From NCBI GenBank assembly GCA_027919835.1, contig JANVFP010000016.1, forward strand, positions 1,116,001-1,180,000: DNA of 64,000 bases, written 5' to 3'. The translations under genes were made by a program, and so were the position numbers. The first letter of the stretch is position 1; the number at the start of each line of letters is the position of its first letter. Source of the DNA: Lentinula raphanica (taxonomy: Eukaryota; Basidiomycota; Agaricomycetes; Agaricales; Omphalotaceae). Below are positions 47,901 through 58,458 of this stretch, in pieces. The notes under the pieces were generated by a model. The model had not been told where the DNA came from. It saw only the letters and a list, made by a program, of their open reading frames with translations, and did not search any database.

Positions 47901-48917
47901 GTATCCGAAAGGCATACGTTTGAAATGGTATAGACCGCGATGTGTTCGGAACGCTAACTTTTCCATGTCCTTTTTAGCTACAGGTAGCTGCGTGAATCCA
48001 GCGAGCGCGTCTAAAGTACTCAGGTATTGACTACCAGACAATGCATTCAGTATGTATTCCTGTCGTGGCAGAGGGAACTCATCACTAATGGCCATTTCGT
48101 TCAGCTTTCGCAGATCAATGACGAGTCGTGGCTTTGTTTTCCGCCAAACGATAAATACCGGAGCTGCCCACGGACTTCTAGACGGTTCGATGACATCTAA
48201 TTTCAACCAGGCATCGATTTGTTTGTCAACAACTTCGCGATTGGCTGGCGATAACGGAATCGGTGGTAGAGCAATCGGCTTAGCGTTTGCTAACATTGGT
48301 ATTTCCACTTCCTCCTCGTAGTTTCCGAGTCGACCGTCTAACCCAAATGCTTCCTTGTGCCGGACCAGGACTTGTTGAACAATTCGGGCCTGTTCCTCGG
48401 GCAATTCCTTGCAAATATCGACCTCTTCCAAGAGTCGCTCACTACTTGTATTATCCTGCACTACTTCTGCAGTTTTAGGTCCTCCCTCCAATGGCGGTTC
48501 AGCATACTCCTCTCCGGGTATCTCGATATCACTTCTGGGATTCCTCTCTAGCTTCGACTGACTTCTGATGACTGACGATACGGTTTGCTGTCTGTCTTCA
48601 ATCGCAGCTATACTTTTCAATAGATGAACCTGAGCCTGAAACCTTCGTCGATCCTCCGGTGAAAACTCCTCGGGTTTATCCAGCCATCGACTAGCCTTGT
48701 GTCCCGTTCCCATTAGCTGTCCTCTACCTATCGTTATAGCTTCGTTTGAAAAGTTTGCTACTGGTATTCGAGGATTCTGCTTCGAAATCAAGGTATCCGG
48801 CGAACCGTAGATGTCTTCGTCATTTCGATTGGTGGTAAGTAATTTCTCAACATATAGCTCCTCGCAGCCTGAAGGGAAGTTTGCGCTGTTGCGCGGTTTT
48901 TCCGCGCAGGCGTGCAA
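44934..48917 (-). CDS. element 1 pol polyprotein: RT, RNase H, integrase, chromodomain; 5' truncated
   Basis: Reverse-transcriptase polyprotein of a Ty3/gypsy chromovirus; 1327 codons uninterrupted, though the first codons (48900-48917) have no real ATG. Order of parts: tail of a protease-to-RT linker (VANFSNEAITIGRGQLMG near residue 55), RT with FVWRK...LVIDLRKLNE and VYIDDIVIY (residues 363-371), RNase H with YTDACDYG (D514) and AITDHAAL (D634), integrase with zinc-binding HHCC (H853, H861, C891, C894) and the DDE triad D924, D984, E1020, then the GPFEI/IINVEHL module and a chromodomain (YRVRFVGYPPEEDDW, residues about 1286-1300). All catalytic residues are intact, so this copy looks recent. 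Gag and protease are missing on the 5' side: the sequence changes character at about 48.9 kb. Confidence 0.92.
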   Translation of the reverse strand: MHACAEKPRNSANFPSGCEELYVEKLLTTNRNDEDIYGSPDTLISKQNPRIPVANFSNEAITIGRGQLMGTGHKASRWLDKPEEFSPEDRRRFQAQVHLLKSIAAIEDRQQTVSSVIRSQSKLERNPRSDIEIPGEEYAEPPLEGGPKTAEVVQDNTSSERLLEEVDICKELPEEQARIVQQVLVRHKEAFGLDGRLGNYEEEVEIPMLANAKPIALPPIPLSPANREVVDKQIDAWLKLDVIEPSRSPWAAPVFIVWRKTKPRLVIDLRKLNEMAISDEFPLPRQEYILNALSGSQYLSTLDALAGFTQLPVAKKDMEKLAFRTHRGLYHFKRMPFGYKNGPSVFQRVMQKVLAPYLWIFTLVYIDDIVIYSKSFEEHIAHVDKILQAIQDSKLTLSPGKCHFAYQSLLLLGQKVSRLGLSTHKEKIRAIVELETPKSVKEVQTFLGMMVYFSGYVPYYAWIASPLFALLKKGRKWHWGEAEQLAFELCKEVLTQAPVRGHPMPGLPYRVYTDACDYGLAGIVQQVQPIQVSDLRGTKIYEKLQKAYQNGEPIPNLVMELVKEDSDIPANGIWESNFEETVVYVERVISYWSRVLQSAERNYSPTEREALALKEALIKFQPIIEGEKIIAITDHAALTWTRTFQNVNRRLLTWGLVFSAYPNLRIIHRAGRAHSNVDPISRLRCRVPMQNGPKEDSFESLAMRETAKEEKLVDMVKDLGDRFEEKLLTVATAFVRSEEGVAFDDEVELELQIEEDSEGIVKPGVIKVRSFKAYSILSGWDTLEKRRWIEEYQNDPHFEQVIRVRQKETDPGHPENPQYYLSDDGLIYFEDALGNSRLCVPRTLQAEIMNEVHNSITEAAHGGFYKTYNRISSTYYWPRMSRTIKQFVNSCDICQKSKPKRHAPSGSLQSVPIPLQPFEVVSMDFISDLPPSLGFNSILVIVDKLTKYAIFIPTTTQVGEVETAQLFFQQVVSRFGIPKQVITDRDSRWRETFWKEICRLMDMRRALTTSYHPQADGQTEIMNQTLEIILRAYIGPTRDDWADKLDPIALAYNTTPHTATGFSPAYLLFGYHPRTVSGLRHTLPGIPRVIPDKNVGGGIVHDKEVGSHHSSPEIYQDDRAKEMVEGFKAERDQAREALHLGQIFQQKYYNRKHLPLEFKVGDKALINPHTLRLIRSSKSEVDQVEFRNLGKKFLMRYEGPFEIMERISPVAYRLRLPTSYKIHPIINVEHLERYTESPAEFGKRPSKRLNREDFEDLPEVEVDKIVDESFKYGRGRNGKKRRIPIYRVRFVGYPPEEDDWKTEAELRNAPDILREWKVNRLQTTLTA

Positions 48918-49200
48918 TGATCAAAAAGATCAACTTAGACCGTTGCATAGTATCAATAAGGACTGTAGTGAGCCCGAACTAGCAGTCAAACTTGTATCAG
49001 TATAAGCTAGGATACAGATCCTTTGGCAGGATCAGCCATGAATATCCACTTAGAGCTATTGCTCGCACCCTTGGTCGGGGATCCTTCAAGAAGGCTGACT
49101 ACTGGTACGAGCACACCAAGGGAATATCGACTTAGTATCAAGATCTGCCGGATCGGCACAACTGAGTTTGGTACTTGGCTGTGATGACGGAAATTTCACT

Positions 49201-49215
49201 TGATCTAGCAGATCA
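49201..49215. repeat. 15-bp palindrome TGATCT-AGC-AGATCA
   Basis: Perfect 6-3-6 inverted repeat in the leader of element 2; identical to the copies at 60800 and 60818. Confidence 0.8.
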
Positions 49216-50481
49216 GACACGATGAGGACCTATCCGGACGAGTTACCACACGGAAACCCTACGCAAAGTAGCGGAAACCGTCGGAAACATGATGATCTAG
49301 TATTTCCGTGGCAGTACGGGTGAAACCCGCAGCGGAAACACGCATATGTTCAAGTTCTAAACTGGGATATAGCGTATGCTATGTACAGCTTTGACCAGTA
49401 CTCACGGAAACGCGCGGAAACCTACGGAAAACACTTCTGAAGCATTTATCTGCATTGTCCGCTCCGGAACACCAGGCTATATGCATACCGTTCGAAAGCT
49501 ACGGACCAGACCTACCTGATCCGCGAGATCAACCGCTGTTACGAGTCTATCTCAGTAACTTGGGAAGACCACTACCATTCCGCGGAAGCAAATTCGTCGG
49601 AAACACTTGAGCAACACAGGCAGGAGCCACTCTGACGAGTTAGGCACCCTAGCATGTGGATGCCGCACAGACCATGGTCGGAACTTGCTTGGTCTTCTAG
49701 ATCTGGCGAAAGTACGACGAAATACGGACAAGTTTCATCTTTTTCTCTGTTTTCTTTACTATTTCCTTGCGTGTTTGTATCGTTTCAGTCATATTTTACT
49801 ATTTAAGTGTATATTATCGGACTCCGTCCGTAGAAATAGCTAGATCTACTAGATCAAGGACAAATACGGGTATTGGACTTTTCGTAGTGTACTTAAAGAC
49901 CTGTATCCGCACAAATGAAACAAGTTTCGCGCCCAGATCTCTCTGAACTGGTAATCCTTTTCATCCATACGTGGGAGTAAAGGCTTCTAAGCCGTACCGG
50001 ACCTTGCAGATTAAGTGTGTTACTTCATCGCGATAAGCCCGACTTTTGAGTGGTTTGACTTGGTGTCTGTCACTTGCTAGTTGAAGGTAGACTCCGTTCC
50101 GGAGATACAGAGGACTTGGTCTCAGGTTGTGCCGAGTGAACGTGCAGAGTTTTGGTGGCTCTGTTCAAGTTGACACGTAGTGATTGGTGATCTGCGTGAT
50201 CTTCGAGGTTTTACTGAGAATAGTGATCAGTACTGCTTCACCCGGGAGCGGAATCGATTGGTCTACCATAACGTCTGGTACCCCGTTGCTTTCCGAGCCT
50301 AAAAACCCTTATCCGAGTGGAAGCCACTCAAAACAAACCCCTTAGTCCAGATCTTACGACTGGTATATCCGTGTCACTTCGTTCTGCTGACCAGTATTGC
50401 TGATCTAAAAGATCTTACAAGACTGCGTTCGACTTGAGATATAAGATAGTGCGGAATCTCTGACAACGCCCCACACCTCGC

Positions 50482-50489
50482 TATAAATA
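50482..50489 (+). promoter_or_regulatory. candidate TATA box of element 2
   Basis: TATAAATA about 100 bp before the candidate primer binding site, the usual place for an LTR promoter. Confidence 0.5.
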
Positions 50490-50587
50490 CAATTTGATTG
50501 ACGAATCCGTGAAGTCGTACTCTGTGTTCGTGCTAAGTGACCTGTCATAAGGCATTATACTAAGAACCGACTTTATACCTCGTTATC

Positions 50588-50604
50588 TGGAGCCCACCGC
50601 GAGG
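50588..50604 (+). other. candidate primer binding site of element 2
   Basis: TGGAGCCCACCGCGAGG starts with TGG as needed to pair with a tRNA 3' CCA. The matching tRNA would end CCTCGCGGTGGGCTCCA; I cannot name it. The base before it is not the usual CA dinucleotide of an LTR end. Confidence 0.35.
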
Positions 50605-51028
50605 GGTGGAATCTATATTTTGGTCGAACTCGAGAAATCTTCTTGATTTCTCAAAACTACTGCCTTTGATCGAATTTATTTGATCATTAAAAATAGCTCC
50701 AAGAGCTACTCGGACTTCGAAGAACGCGGGCTCAGCAGATTTCTTTGATCCAGCGATACAAGCTTCAGATCAGCGAAAGCGCGCAACAAAGAAACCCTCT
50801 GTACCTGTTTACGATCCGAGAAACCTCGGAAGAGCGAGTACTAGCAATCCAGATAACGGGAGAGCTCCTAGACCATCTTCGGAACAACCAGTAACGAAGA
50901 GATCTAACGTAGTGCCAGGAAACGGTAGACAGAAGGCAGCTACTGTTGGACCAGATCCGCAATCTAGTTCAGATCCTACATTACAACCCGAACCATTTGA
51001 TTTGATACGACTGTTTTTACCCAACAAT

Positions 51029-52599
51029 ATGTCCGAAGTACATAACGGAAATGATCAGGGAGCCGCGGGAGCGAATGCTAACGCACCAGCAAACCCGGCT
51101 GCCCAACAAAAATGACCGGAGGATCAACTCGACATCATAAGGATGCTCGGTCCTCCTGAACTGACCCCTGCGGAACAAGCAGAGTATAACAATACCAAGT
51201 TTCCGCTTACGCACAAAACTGCTATGATCCTGGACTTGGCCAATCCGAGCATGATCCCCAAGTGGGTGAGGTTCTGTTTGAACACGTTCCAGGCTACGGA
51301 AGTTACCTCCGAGAAGGTGAAGATGCAAAAGATCTTTTCTTGGATGACCCTTCAGACCAAGCAGGCTCTCGAGCATCTTCCCGGCGCGCAGGAGGGAAGG
51401 GAAGACGCGGATTGTTTCCTGCGTTCCCTGTGTGAAAGATTCCCGGCATCTCTAGGGAGACCAATGGGTTCAAAGAATACGCTCTTGCAGATCGTACAGA
51501 ACTATGCTCCTTTGGGTGTCCGGGACGGAGATAGGTTGCTCGGATATTGTCTGTTGATGGAGGTAGAAGCCAATAAGTTGTTGAAACCGCCTCCGGCGAT
51601 AGGAAACACGGAATTGGTGTCTCTTTTCCTGTCAGCATTCGATGACGAGTTACGGAAAGCTGTGAACCGTAAGGTTCAACAGCAGGTACCTGCTTTCCGC
51701 GTAGAGAAACGTCGGGTCGATGATCCATATCTGTTCATAGAGTACAAGGAAGCAGCAGAGGCCGTAGCAAGGCACCCACCCTTGGAATCGTTGTACCGGA
51801 CGGTAACAAGTCGGGATGGTGTGGTCTTCAATGCGGAAACCCACTCAAGAGGAGGAGTATACGTTCCGATTGGTGGTCCTCCGGTGATCAAAGAAGAAGT
51901 ACCGGATCTCTCGCATTTCTTCCGGTCTCCAGCTAAGCCGTTGAAGTGAAACGTGAGGCTTCCGAGGAAACGGAAAGAGCACTAGCTGCAAATAGGGACC
52001 AGTACAGTGTGTTGGTCAAAGATTTGGGAGCACTTAAGGCTACCTACAAAGAGGAACTTGAGACGTTGGCTCAAATGCTGGCTAACATCAAGACCGGAAA
52101 TGTTCAACCTGCGCAACGGGTGCAGCCCCATACTGTCGCTTCTGGTAGTGGTAATCCCGGAAACAGTGGGCCTCCCCGCGGAATCATTAACACGAATCCG
52201 AATAATGCACAAGGTCAAAGGTCTGAGATGTTGTGTTTCCTTTGTCGGGAACCGAACCATATGATGCAAAGTTGTCCAATGTTCTTGGAACTCTTAGGGA
52301 AAGGTTGGATTATGCGTGATCCGCAAGACCCAAAGCGTCTTAAGTTGAAGGATGGGTCTCCGCTACCGAACAACTTCGGAAGTGAGAGTAGATACCAAAA
52401 GATCATGAAATATGGTCAGGCCAAAGGATGGCCCGAGGTTTCGACGATGATGAACGAGATGATCCCGGACAATGAGGATTACTCGGAACAGTTGGCCGGA
52501 TCCCCAGCTTGGATGGTCATTGCTAATCTGGCGGAGATGGTGCAAGGGAGATCTAGCAATGGTGTGGCTACGGTGTACACAAACGAGTCGGGAAACTGA
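51029..52599 (+). pseudogene. element 2 gag (interrupted)
   Basis: Capsid/nucleocapsid protein. The frame starts MSEVHNGNDQ at 51029, meets an in-frame TGA at 51113-51115, runs on as a 268-codon frame (51143-51949) with PKWVRFCLNTFQATEV and a capsid-like helical region, shifts frame at about 51947, and ends with the nucleocapsid part. That part has a CCHC zinc knuckle CFLCREPNHMMQSC (C-x2-C-x4-H-x4-C) at about 52233-52275. It stops at 52597-52599; the next frame continues the same protein after a shift. The middle 130 residues after the shift contain a coiled-coil-like stretch. Confidence 0.82.
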
Positions 52600-52607
52600 G
52601 GAATCCA

Positions 52608-54086
52608 ATGATTGAGTTGACCTCTGGGCCAAGGACACGGTCTCAGCAACAGGCAACAACTCATGAGGGTGCCCCAAAGCCTAACTCACCAAAAGCAATA
52701 CCTGCCGTCAAGAATAAACGCTTTGACGGGGTGCATATACCCATAGATCGAAATAACCCTAGTAAAAACAAAACATCCGAAAAACCGAAGTCCAATCCGG
52801 ACAATTCTACGCCTAATCATGACAGATCTGCTGGATCAGACCCCGATTCTTCTCAATCACTGAGGGAAGCGGCTTTGGAAAGGATACAGTCAGTGACCAT
52901 TGACGATTTAACGGATGAGAGTGCGTTAGGTTCGGAACGCGAGCCTGATCAGACAGATCAACGGAAATCGAAGCAAGTACGATTCCGCGATCCGTCACCT
53001 CCTCGTACGGAAAATCCGAGAAGACCATTTGATGATGTTCAGCCCAGAGAAGTTACACCTCACCCTCGAAATCAACCAAAGCCGGAAAAGATACCTGAAT
53101 CTAAGGGATCTTCGAAGGCACCAAAATACAGGCTGCAGAATGAACTGTTCACGCCTGGTCTAGAGGAAGAGCTTGCTGACCGGATAGTGCGAAAGACGAT
53201 TGAATTGACTTCTTCCGAAGCTTTACAGCTTTCGGGGAAGATCAGGCAGATCGTAGCACGAAAGATACGGAATAAGCGAGTACTTCCGCAAGATCGAAAG
53301 AAAATGCTGCTGAACGTGGCTGATCAACAAGATCTAGCTACGGAAACACTTTCAAATGATGATTCCGAAGACGAACAAGTCATTTCCGTGGATGATCTAG
53401 CATTACCCGAAGCTTGGGCTTTTGAAAGATTATCTGAGGATCGGGATGGGATGAAAGCAGGAGCGTTTGTTCAAGTAGATCCAGTAGAATCATTCTTAAG
53501 TGATGTCGACGAGAATGATGAACGACGAGATATGACCATAGTTGCTACCATAGGCAATGGTCTCCGTGCAGTGTGGCCTGTTGTGAATGATCGGGAAGAT
53601 CTCGAAGTAGAGAACCTCCTGGACTCAGGATCACAGATAGTCGCAATCGATATGAGCGTGGCGTTAGGCTTAGGTCTAGGTTGGGATCCCGGAATCACCA
53701 TACAGATGCAAAATGTACATGGCGGGATCGCTCGGACCAAAGGTTTAGCCCGAAATGTGCCCTTTCGATTTGGACCAGTCACAGTGTATTTACAGTTACA
53801 TGTTCAAGAAAAGGCGCCCTTCGAAATACTGTTGGGACGTCCGTTTGATGTGTTAACTGAGAGTGTCATTCAGACATTTGGATCGGGTGATCAGGAACTT
53901 ACGATTACGGATCCGAATACTGGAAAACGGTATACCATGGGTACATATCCGAAAGGACATGGACCGAGAGCACCAAGAAAGGTGGTGGAACGAAAAGTAT
54001 CACAGCCAACTCAACAGTTGCAACCCGAATCAAGACGGGAAGACACTCACGAGGAGGCAGAGAAAGTTCCGCAACCAAATTTTTGA
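52608..54086 (+). pseudogene. element 2 protease region
   Basis: A 492-codon frame: an N-terminal Asn/Pro/Gln/charge-rich stretch, then a retropepsin-type aspartic protease with LLDSGSQIVAID (DSG, about 53618-53655) and the hydrophobic ILLGRPF segment (about 53829-53849) of the second half. Both hallmark pieces are in place. The frame is entered and left by single-base shifts (at about 52596 and 54080). Confidence 0.8.
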
Positions 54087-56362
54087 ATAACCTCTGGGAT
54101 CTGAGTAGCGACCAGGGAGAGGTAGAAATCGCTCTTAGTGGGTACTGGGATGCTCAAGCGGAGGAAGTGGTTATCGAGTCGAATCAGGTGAAACGAGGTA
54201 CCTTCTCAGATGAAGAATTAGCGGACGTGTATGTACAGTGCTGTCTGCCAACGATCGAGAAGTCGCACCCCGGAATTGCCGAAACCATATCACTATACCT
54301 GAACAAAGGTGTAGATCATCAACAAAATCGTGTGATCAACCCATGGAAGGAAGGATTTAGAGCTGATCCGACCGTTGAGGACCTGAAGGAGACCTTTTAC
54401 CAGTCCATGACAAAGGACGTTAGGTGGAAAGACTTACACGGGTTAACTCGTCCATATGATAACACGGAAGATCTACCAGATCAAGTAGATCAACCAAAAG
54501 ATGCGGAATTGTCTTCAATGACCCAAGATTTGGAGGCTGCGATGCATCGTGTTAAGCTCTGGGAACTCAAGAACGAGACGATTGACCAGCATATATGCGC
54601 ATATAATGATGTGTTTTTGCCAGATCAGCCAGTTTCGGTCTTCGGTTCTCGAAAATATAAGCCTGTAGCGGTGAAAGTTCGCCCTGTCAAGGCTGATCTA
54701 CCGGAAGAATTCCGTGTGCGGAGACACATTTACGGGGATCCTTTGGCTGATCTGCCAGATCTCCCAACTCATGCTCCGGAATTCACGCCGGGTATTCGGT
54801 ATACGCAAGAACGGAAAGAGATCATCGAGAAAAACCATGCGGAAGGTTTCCTTACGGAGGAGGAATGAAGCTAGTTCATCATATGATGAAGTTGCAGGAA
54901 ATGGGTTTTGCTTGGGAAGCCTCCGAGGGCGGAACATTCAGAGAGGACTTCTTTCCTCCCGTGAAAATTCCGGTCATACCTCATGAGCCCTGGGTCGAAC
55001 GAAATATTCCAATTCCTCCCGGAATCTTCGAAAAGGTTTGTAAGATCATCAAGGATAAGATTGATGCTGGAGTTTATGAACCATCTTGCTCGAGCTATCG
55101 TTCAAAATGGTTTTGTGTGGTCAAGAAGGATGGAACGAGTCTTCGTTTAGTACATAGTTTGGAACCCTGAACAAGGTGACCATTCAACACTCCGGGATTC
55201 CTCCTGCTACCGCGGATATTGCTCGTCATTTTGCGGGTCGTGCCTGTGGTGGTTTGTTGGATATCTATGTGGGTTATGATGAACGACCACTCGTGTTAGT
55301 TCGCGAGATCTGACGACATTCCAAACTCCGTACGGACCACACCGTCTCGTAAAGTTGCCTATGGGTTGGACGAACTCTGTTCCGATATTCCATGACGATG
55401 TAACTTACATGATGCGAGATGAAATTCCGGAATATACTATTCCATACGTCGATGATGTTCCTATCAGAGGCCCCGGGACTCGTTATGAATTACCGGGTGG
55501 CGGATACGAAACTATCCCTGAAAATCCTTTGATCAGACGGTTTGTCTGGGAGCATCTCCAAAATGTGAACCGAATCATTCAGCGGATGCGGTATTGTGGC
55601 GGAACCTTCTCGGGACCTAAAGCATTCCTGTGTTGCGCTGAAACTGTCGTGGTTGGACACCGTTGCACGTACGAAGGACAGAAACCGGAAGATAGAATCG
55701 CAACTACGGTTCTGACTTGGCCTCCGTGCTCTTCTAAGACACAGGTCCGAGCCTTTCTGGGAACTGTTGGTCAGCTCCGAATGTTCATTCACAATTACGC
55801 TAAGAAAGCCTCACCTTTGACCAAATTAACGGCGAATATTCCGTTTGAGTGGAAGGATGAGCATGTCATAGCCATGGACCTGTTGAAAGACGGAGTCCGT
55901 AATGCACCAGCCTTAAGAGTCATAGTATATGACTGGGAAACACACTTAGCAGTGGATAGTTCTTACATGGGTACGGGATTTTACATCTATCAGATTGATC
56001 CTGTAGATCAGACGAAGATTTACTATAATTACTTCGGATCCATCCCGTATAATGAACGTGAAGCTCGGTTTTCTCAATCTAAGCGTGAACTCTATGGTCT
56101 GAAGGTTGCTCTCCGAGCAACACACTATCTTCTTTATGGATGTCGGAAACTCACGGTGGAAACGGATGCTAGTTATATACAAGGAATGCTTGAAAATCCG
56201 AGTAGTGGTCCAAACGCTACGATCAACCGTTGGATTGAAGATATCCGTAAATTCCATTTCGATTTGATTCATGTCAAAGGAGCAACCTTTGGACCTGATG
56301 GTTTGTCTCGAAGACCTCCGGGAGGTTGGACTACCCTCGTCGGGAAACCGAAGAGGATCTAG
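54083..56362 (+). pseudogene. element 2 reverse transcriptase and RNase H (interrupted)
   Basis: Pieces 54083-54868, 54865-55170, about 55172-55310 and 55355-56362 cover a pol polyprotein. The first is a linker region; the second ends in SYRSKWFCVVKKDGTSLRLVHS (RT motif with KxxRxVxD-like sequence); the fourth begins LPMGWTNSVPIFHDDV and carries IPYVDDVPI (YVDD active site at 55443-55460), FLGTVGQLRMFIHNYAKKASPLTK, and RNase H with LAVDSSYMGTG and ETDASYIQGM. Breaks: about 54864, 55168, 55300 and 56358. All catalytic motifs are present across the pieces. Confidence 0.8.
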
Positions 56363-58336
56363 CAGAAGATGCAGATGACTCCAACAACGTTAGGTTCTTC
56401 AAAGCGGACGAAGCGGACGATCCATTGCCTTTGAATCATTCAAAGATCATATAGATCCCCGGACAGGATACTTTTGCGAGACCATTGAAGATGAGTTTGC
56501 GGAAGATCTTCAAGTTGCCCGGGAGGAAGAGATCCAGCATGCATTCCTCAAAGAACGTTTAGAGGCCTCGGGAATGCCTTTGACCTCTCAGTTTCTGCAG
56601 TATACTGCGATCCCCGACAATGCTACGTGGGGACCTGATCACAAATACCCGATATCTCATAGATCGGATGGCGGAAATCGTCTAGATCAGCAGTTACCGG
56701 AAATTCGAGCATGGCTTAAGGACCCGAATGCTGAGCAATTCGCGAAGTTGGACAAAAGACAACGAGCGGAAATGGACCGGAAAACACTGTCCTTTTCAAT
56801 AGACTCGGAAGGTCGACTGTTCCATCGGAAACCATCCACAGATCAACTGCGTTTAGTGGTTGAACCGGAAAAACGAATGTATCTATTGCACAGTGCTCAT
56901 GATGCCTTAGGACACAAGGGTACATAGCTACGAAAGACTTCTTAGAAAAGAGGTTTTGGTGGCCTGATCTGGAGAAAGACGTGGAGTGGTATGTGAAAAC
57001 ATGTCAAGCCTGCCAAGATCGACTTAGGTCTTTGGTACGGATCCCTCCAACGGTGACCTTCACGCCATCCTTGTTCCAAAAGATACATATCGATACTATG
57101 GTTATGTCTCCGGCCAGTAATGGTTGTAGGTATATCGTTCACGGAAGGGATTCCTTGTCGAGTTGGTCGGAAGCTAGGGCACTGAGAGTGGAAAACGCGA
57201 GATCACTCGCGGAATGGTTCTTGAAGACATCATATGTAGATGGGGATGTCCGGAAATCGTGGTCTCGGACAATGCACCACAGATGAAGCTTATGTTGAGA
57301 TGGCTCGAACAGAAATACGGGATCCGTGGAATACAGATATCGCCTTACAATTCACAAGCTAACGGAAAGATTGAGCGTGCTCACTTTGATCTGAGACAAG
57401 CACTTGCGAAAGCGTGTGCGGGAGATCTGTCAAAATGGTACTACTTCTTGAAACCGATACTTTGGGCTGATCGTATTACTGCACGGAGAGGTTTAGGCTG
57501 TTCACCATACTTCGTAGCTACCGGTACGGAACCTCTGCTACCTTTCGATATTGTTGAATCTACATATTTGGTCAATCCACCAAATCGAATACTATCACGG
57601 GAAGAGTTACTGGGCTTCCGGGCTCAGGCTCTTTCCAAACATCGTTCCTTCGTCGAGAACATGAAATCACGGATCGACGAGAACAAACGTCGAGAAGCGA
57701 GAGTTTCGAGGAAAAGTACAAGTACACCATTAAGGACTGGGATTTCAAACCGGTACCTTAGTACAAGTACGGAACACCGCCATCGAGAAGAATTTGGATC
57801 GGAAAATGTACCTTCGATATCGTGGACCTATGGTTGTTATCCGGAGGACCCGAGGAGGCGCATATATCATTGCGGAAATGGATGGCACTGTACTTAAAGA
57901 CAAAGTGGGTGCTTTCCGTGTGATCCCGCATCATGCTCGTTACGAACCAATTGAACTGCCGGAAAATATACATGATCTGATAGATCTGTCGCCCGAGCAG
58001 TTAGAATCTATGGTACAGGATGAGGAAGACGAACCTGAGGAAGTGGAGGACTTTATTTTCAGTACTGTCCCTCGAATAAACATTTCCGGTGATGATCAGT
58101 CGAATTCCGTTGAACCACCACTGGTTCCGCCTGTTGAACAGCTTGATCCGGAGGATCTGAAGGCTGCGGAGTCCGAAGATCAAGAGGAAGAGGTGAATCC
58201 GCCCTACCAATGGTCCACGACGAAGTGGTCGACGGAAATCTTTCTAAACATGCCTGATCCAACAGATCAGTTAGTTTGGGGGAGTTTTCGCGATGTTTCA
58301 ACTTATTCTATCTCAATAATCACTCGAGGAATTTAG
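56363..58336 (+). pseudogene. element 2 integrase and C-terminal tail (interrupted)
   Basis: After a short charged stretch (breaks near 56432), 56574-56927 holds the N-terminal part with LLHSAHDALGHKG (H-x3-H-like), followed at 56923-57286 by CQACQD (zinc CxxC) and IHIDTMVM, then at 57214-57720 VVSDNAPQM and QANGKIERAHFD: the DDE residues D, D and E all remain. After breaks at about 57695 and 57752 comes YLRYRGPMVVIRR (the GPF/Y-like module), then an acidic tail ending at 58336. No chromodomain is visible, unlike element 1. Confidence 0.78.
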
Positions 58337-58458
58337 TTGCCACTGGATTACCTCAAAAACTACCAATGATACTTGACTTGACAAAAGTACAGGTATAAAA
58401 ATAGGCGACAGGGCAGAATGAACGATGATCTAGATGGTCAGCCTCGATAAGCACTTGC

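Larger units (their letters stand above)
43203..48917 (-). mobile_element. Ty3/gypsy chromovirus element 1, truncated at 5' side
   Basis: LTR, polypurine tract, third ORF and pol, all on the minus strand, in order. The gag, protease and 5' LTR are not present next to the pol start; element 2 sequence starts there instead. A fungal genomic retrotransposon, not an infectious agent of animals or crops. Confidence 0.88.
48918..50740 (+). other. leader/LTR-like region of element 2
   Basis: 1.8 kb without coding frames. Contains seven CGGAAAC words between 49251 and 49604, palindromes at 48918, 49201, 49517, 49842 and 50401, a TATAAATA at 50482 and a TGG-initiated possible primer binding site at 50588. 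That order (TATA, then about 100 bp, then TGG) fits U3-R-U5 followed by a PBS, so most of it is probably the 5' LTR. No second copy is in the window. Confidence 0.55.
48918..58336 (+). mobile_element. Ty3/gypsy-type element 2 (sense part)
   Basis: Leader, gag, protease, RT/RNase H and integrase on the plus strand, unrelated in detail to element 1. The left edge is set by the end of element 1 pol and by the first palindrome. No terminal repeat pair was seen by eye: the TATA-containing leader sequence does not recur before 64 kb. It may continue beyond 58.3 kb into the antisense gene (see findings). Confidence 0.78.

Noticed and set aside
44934..48917. Start codon at 48915-48917 for element 1 pol
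   Set aside because: The codon is TTG and sits at the junction with element 2; the protein clearly begins earlier in intact copies, so the frame is truncated, not started, here.
51029..58336. Repeat-induced point mutation as the cause of the breaks in element 2
   Set aside because: RIP gives C-to-T and G-to-A substitutions and many stop codons; here breaks are single-base losses in homopolymers and motifs remain intact.
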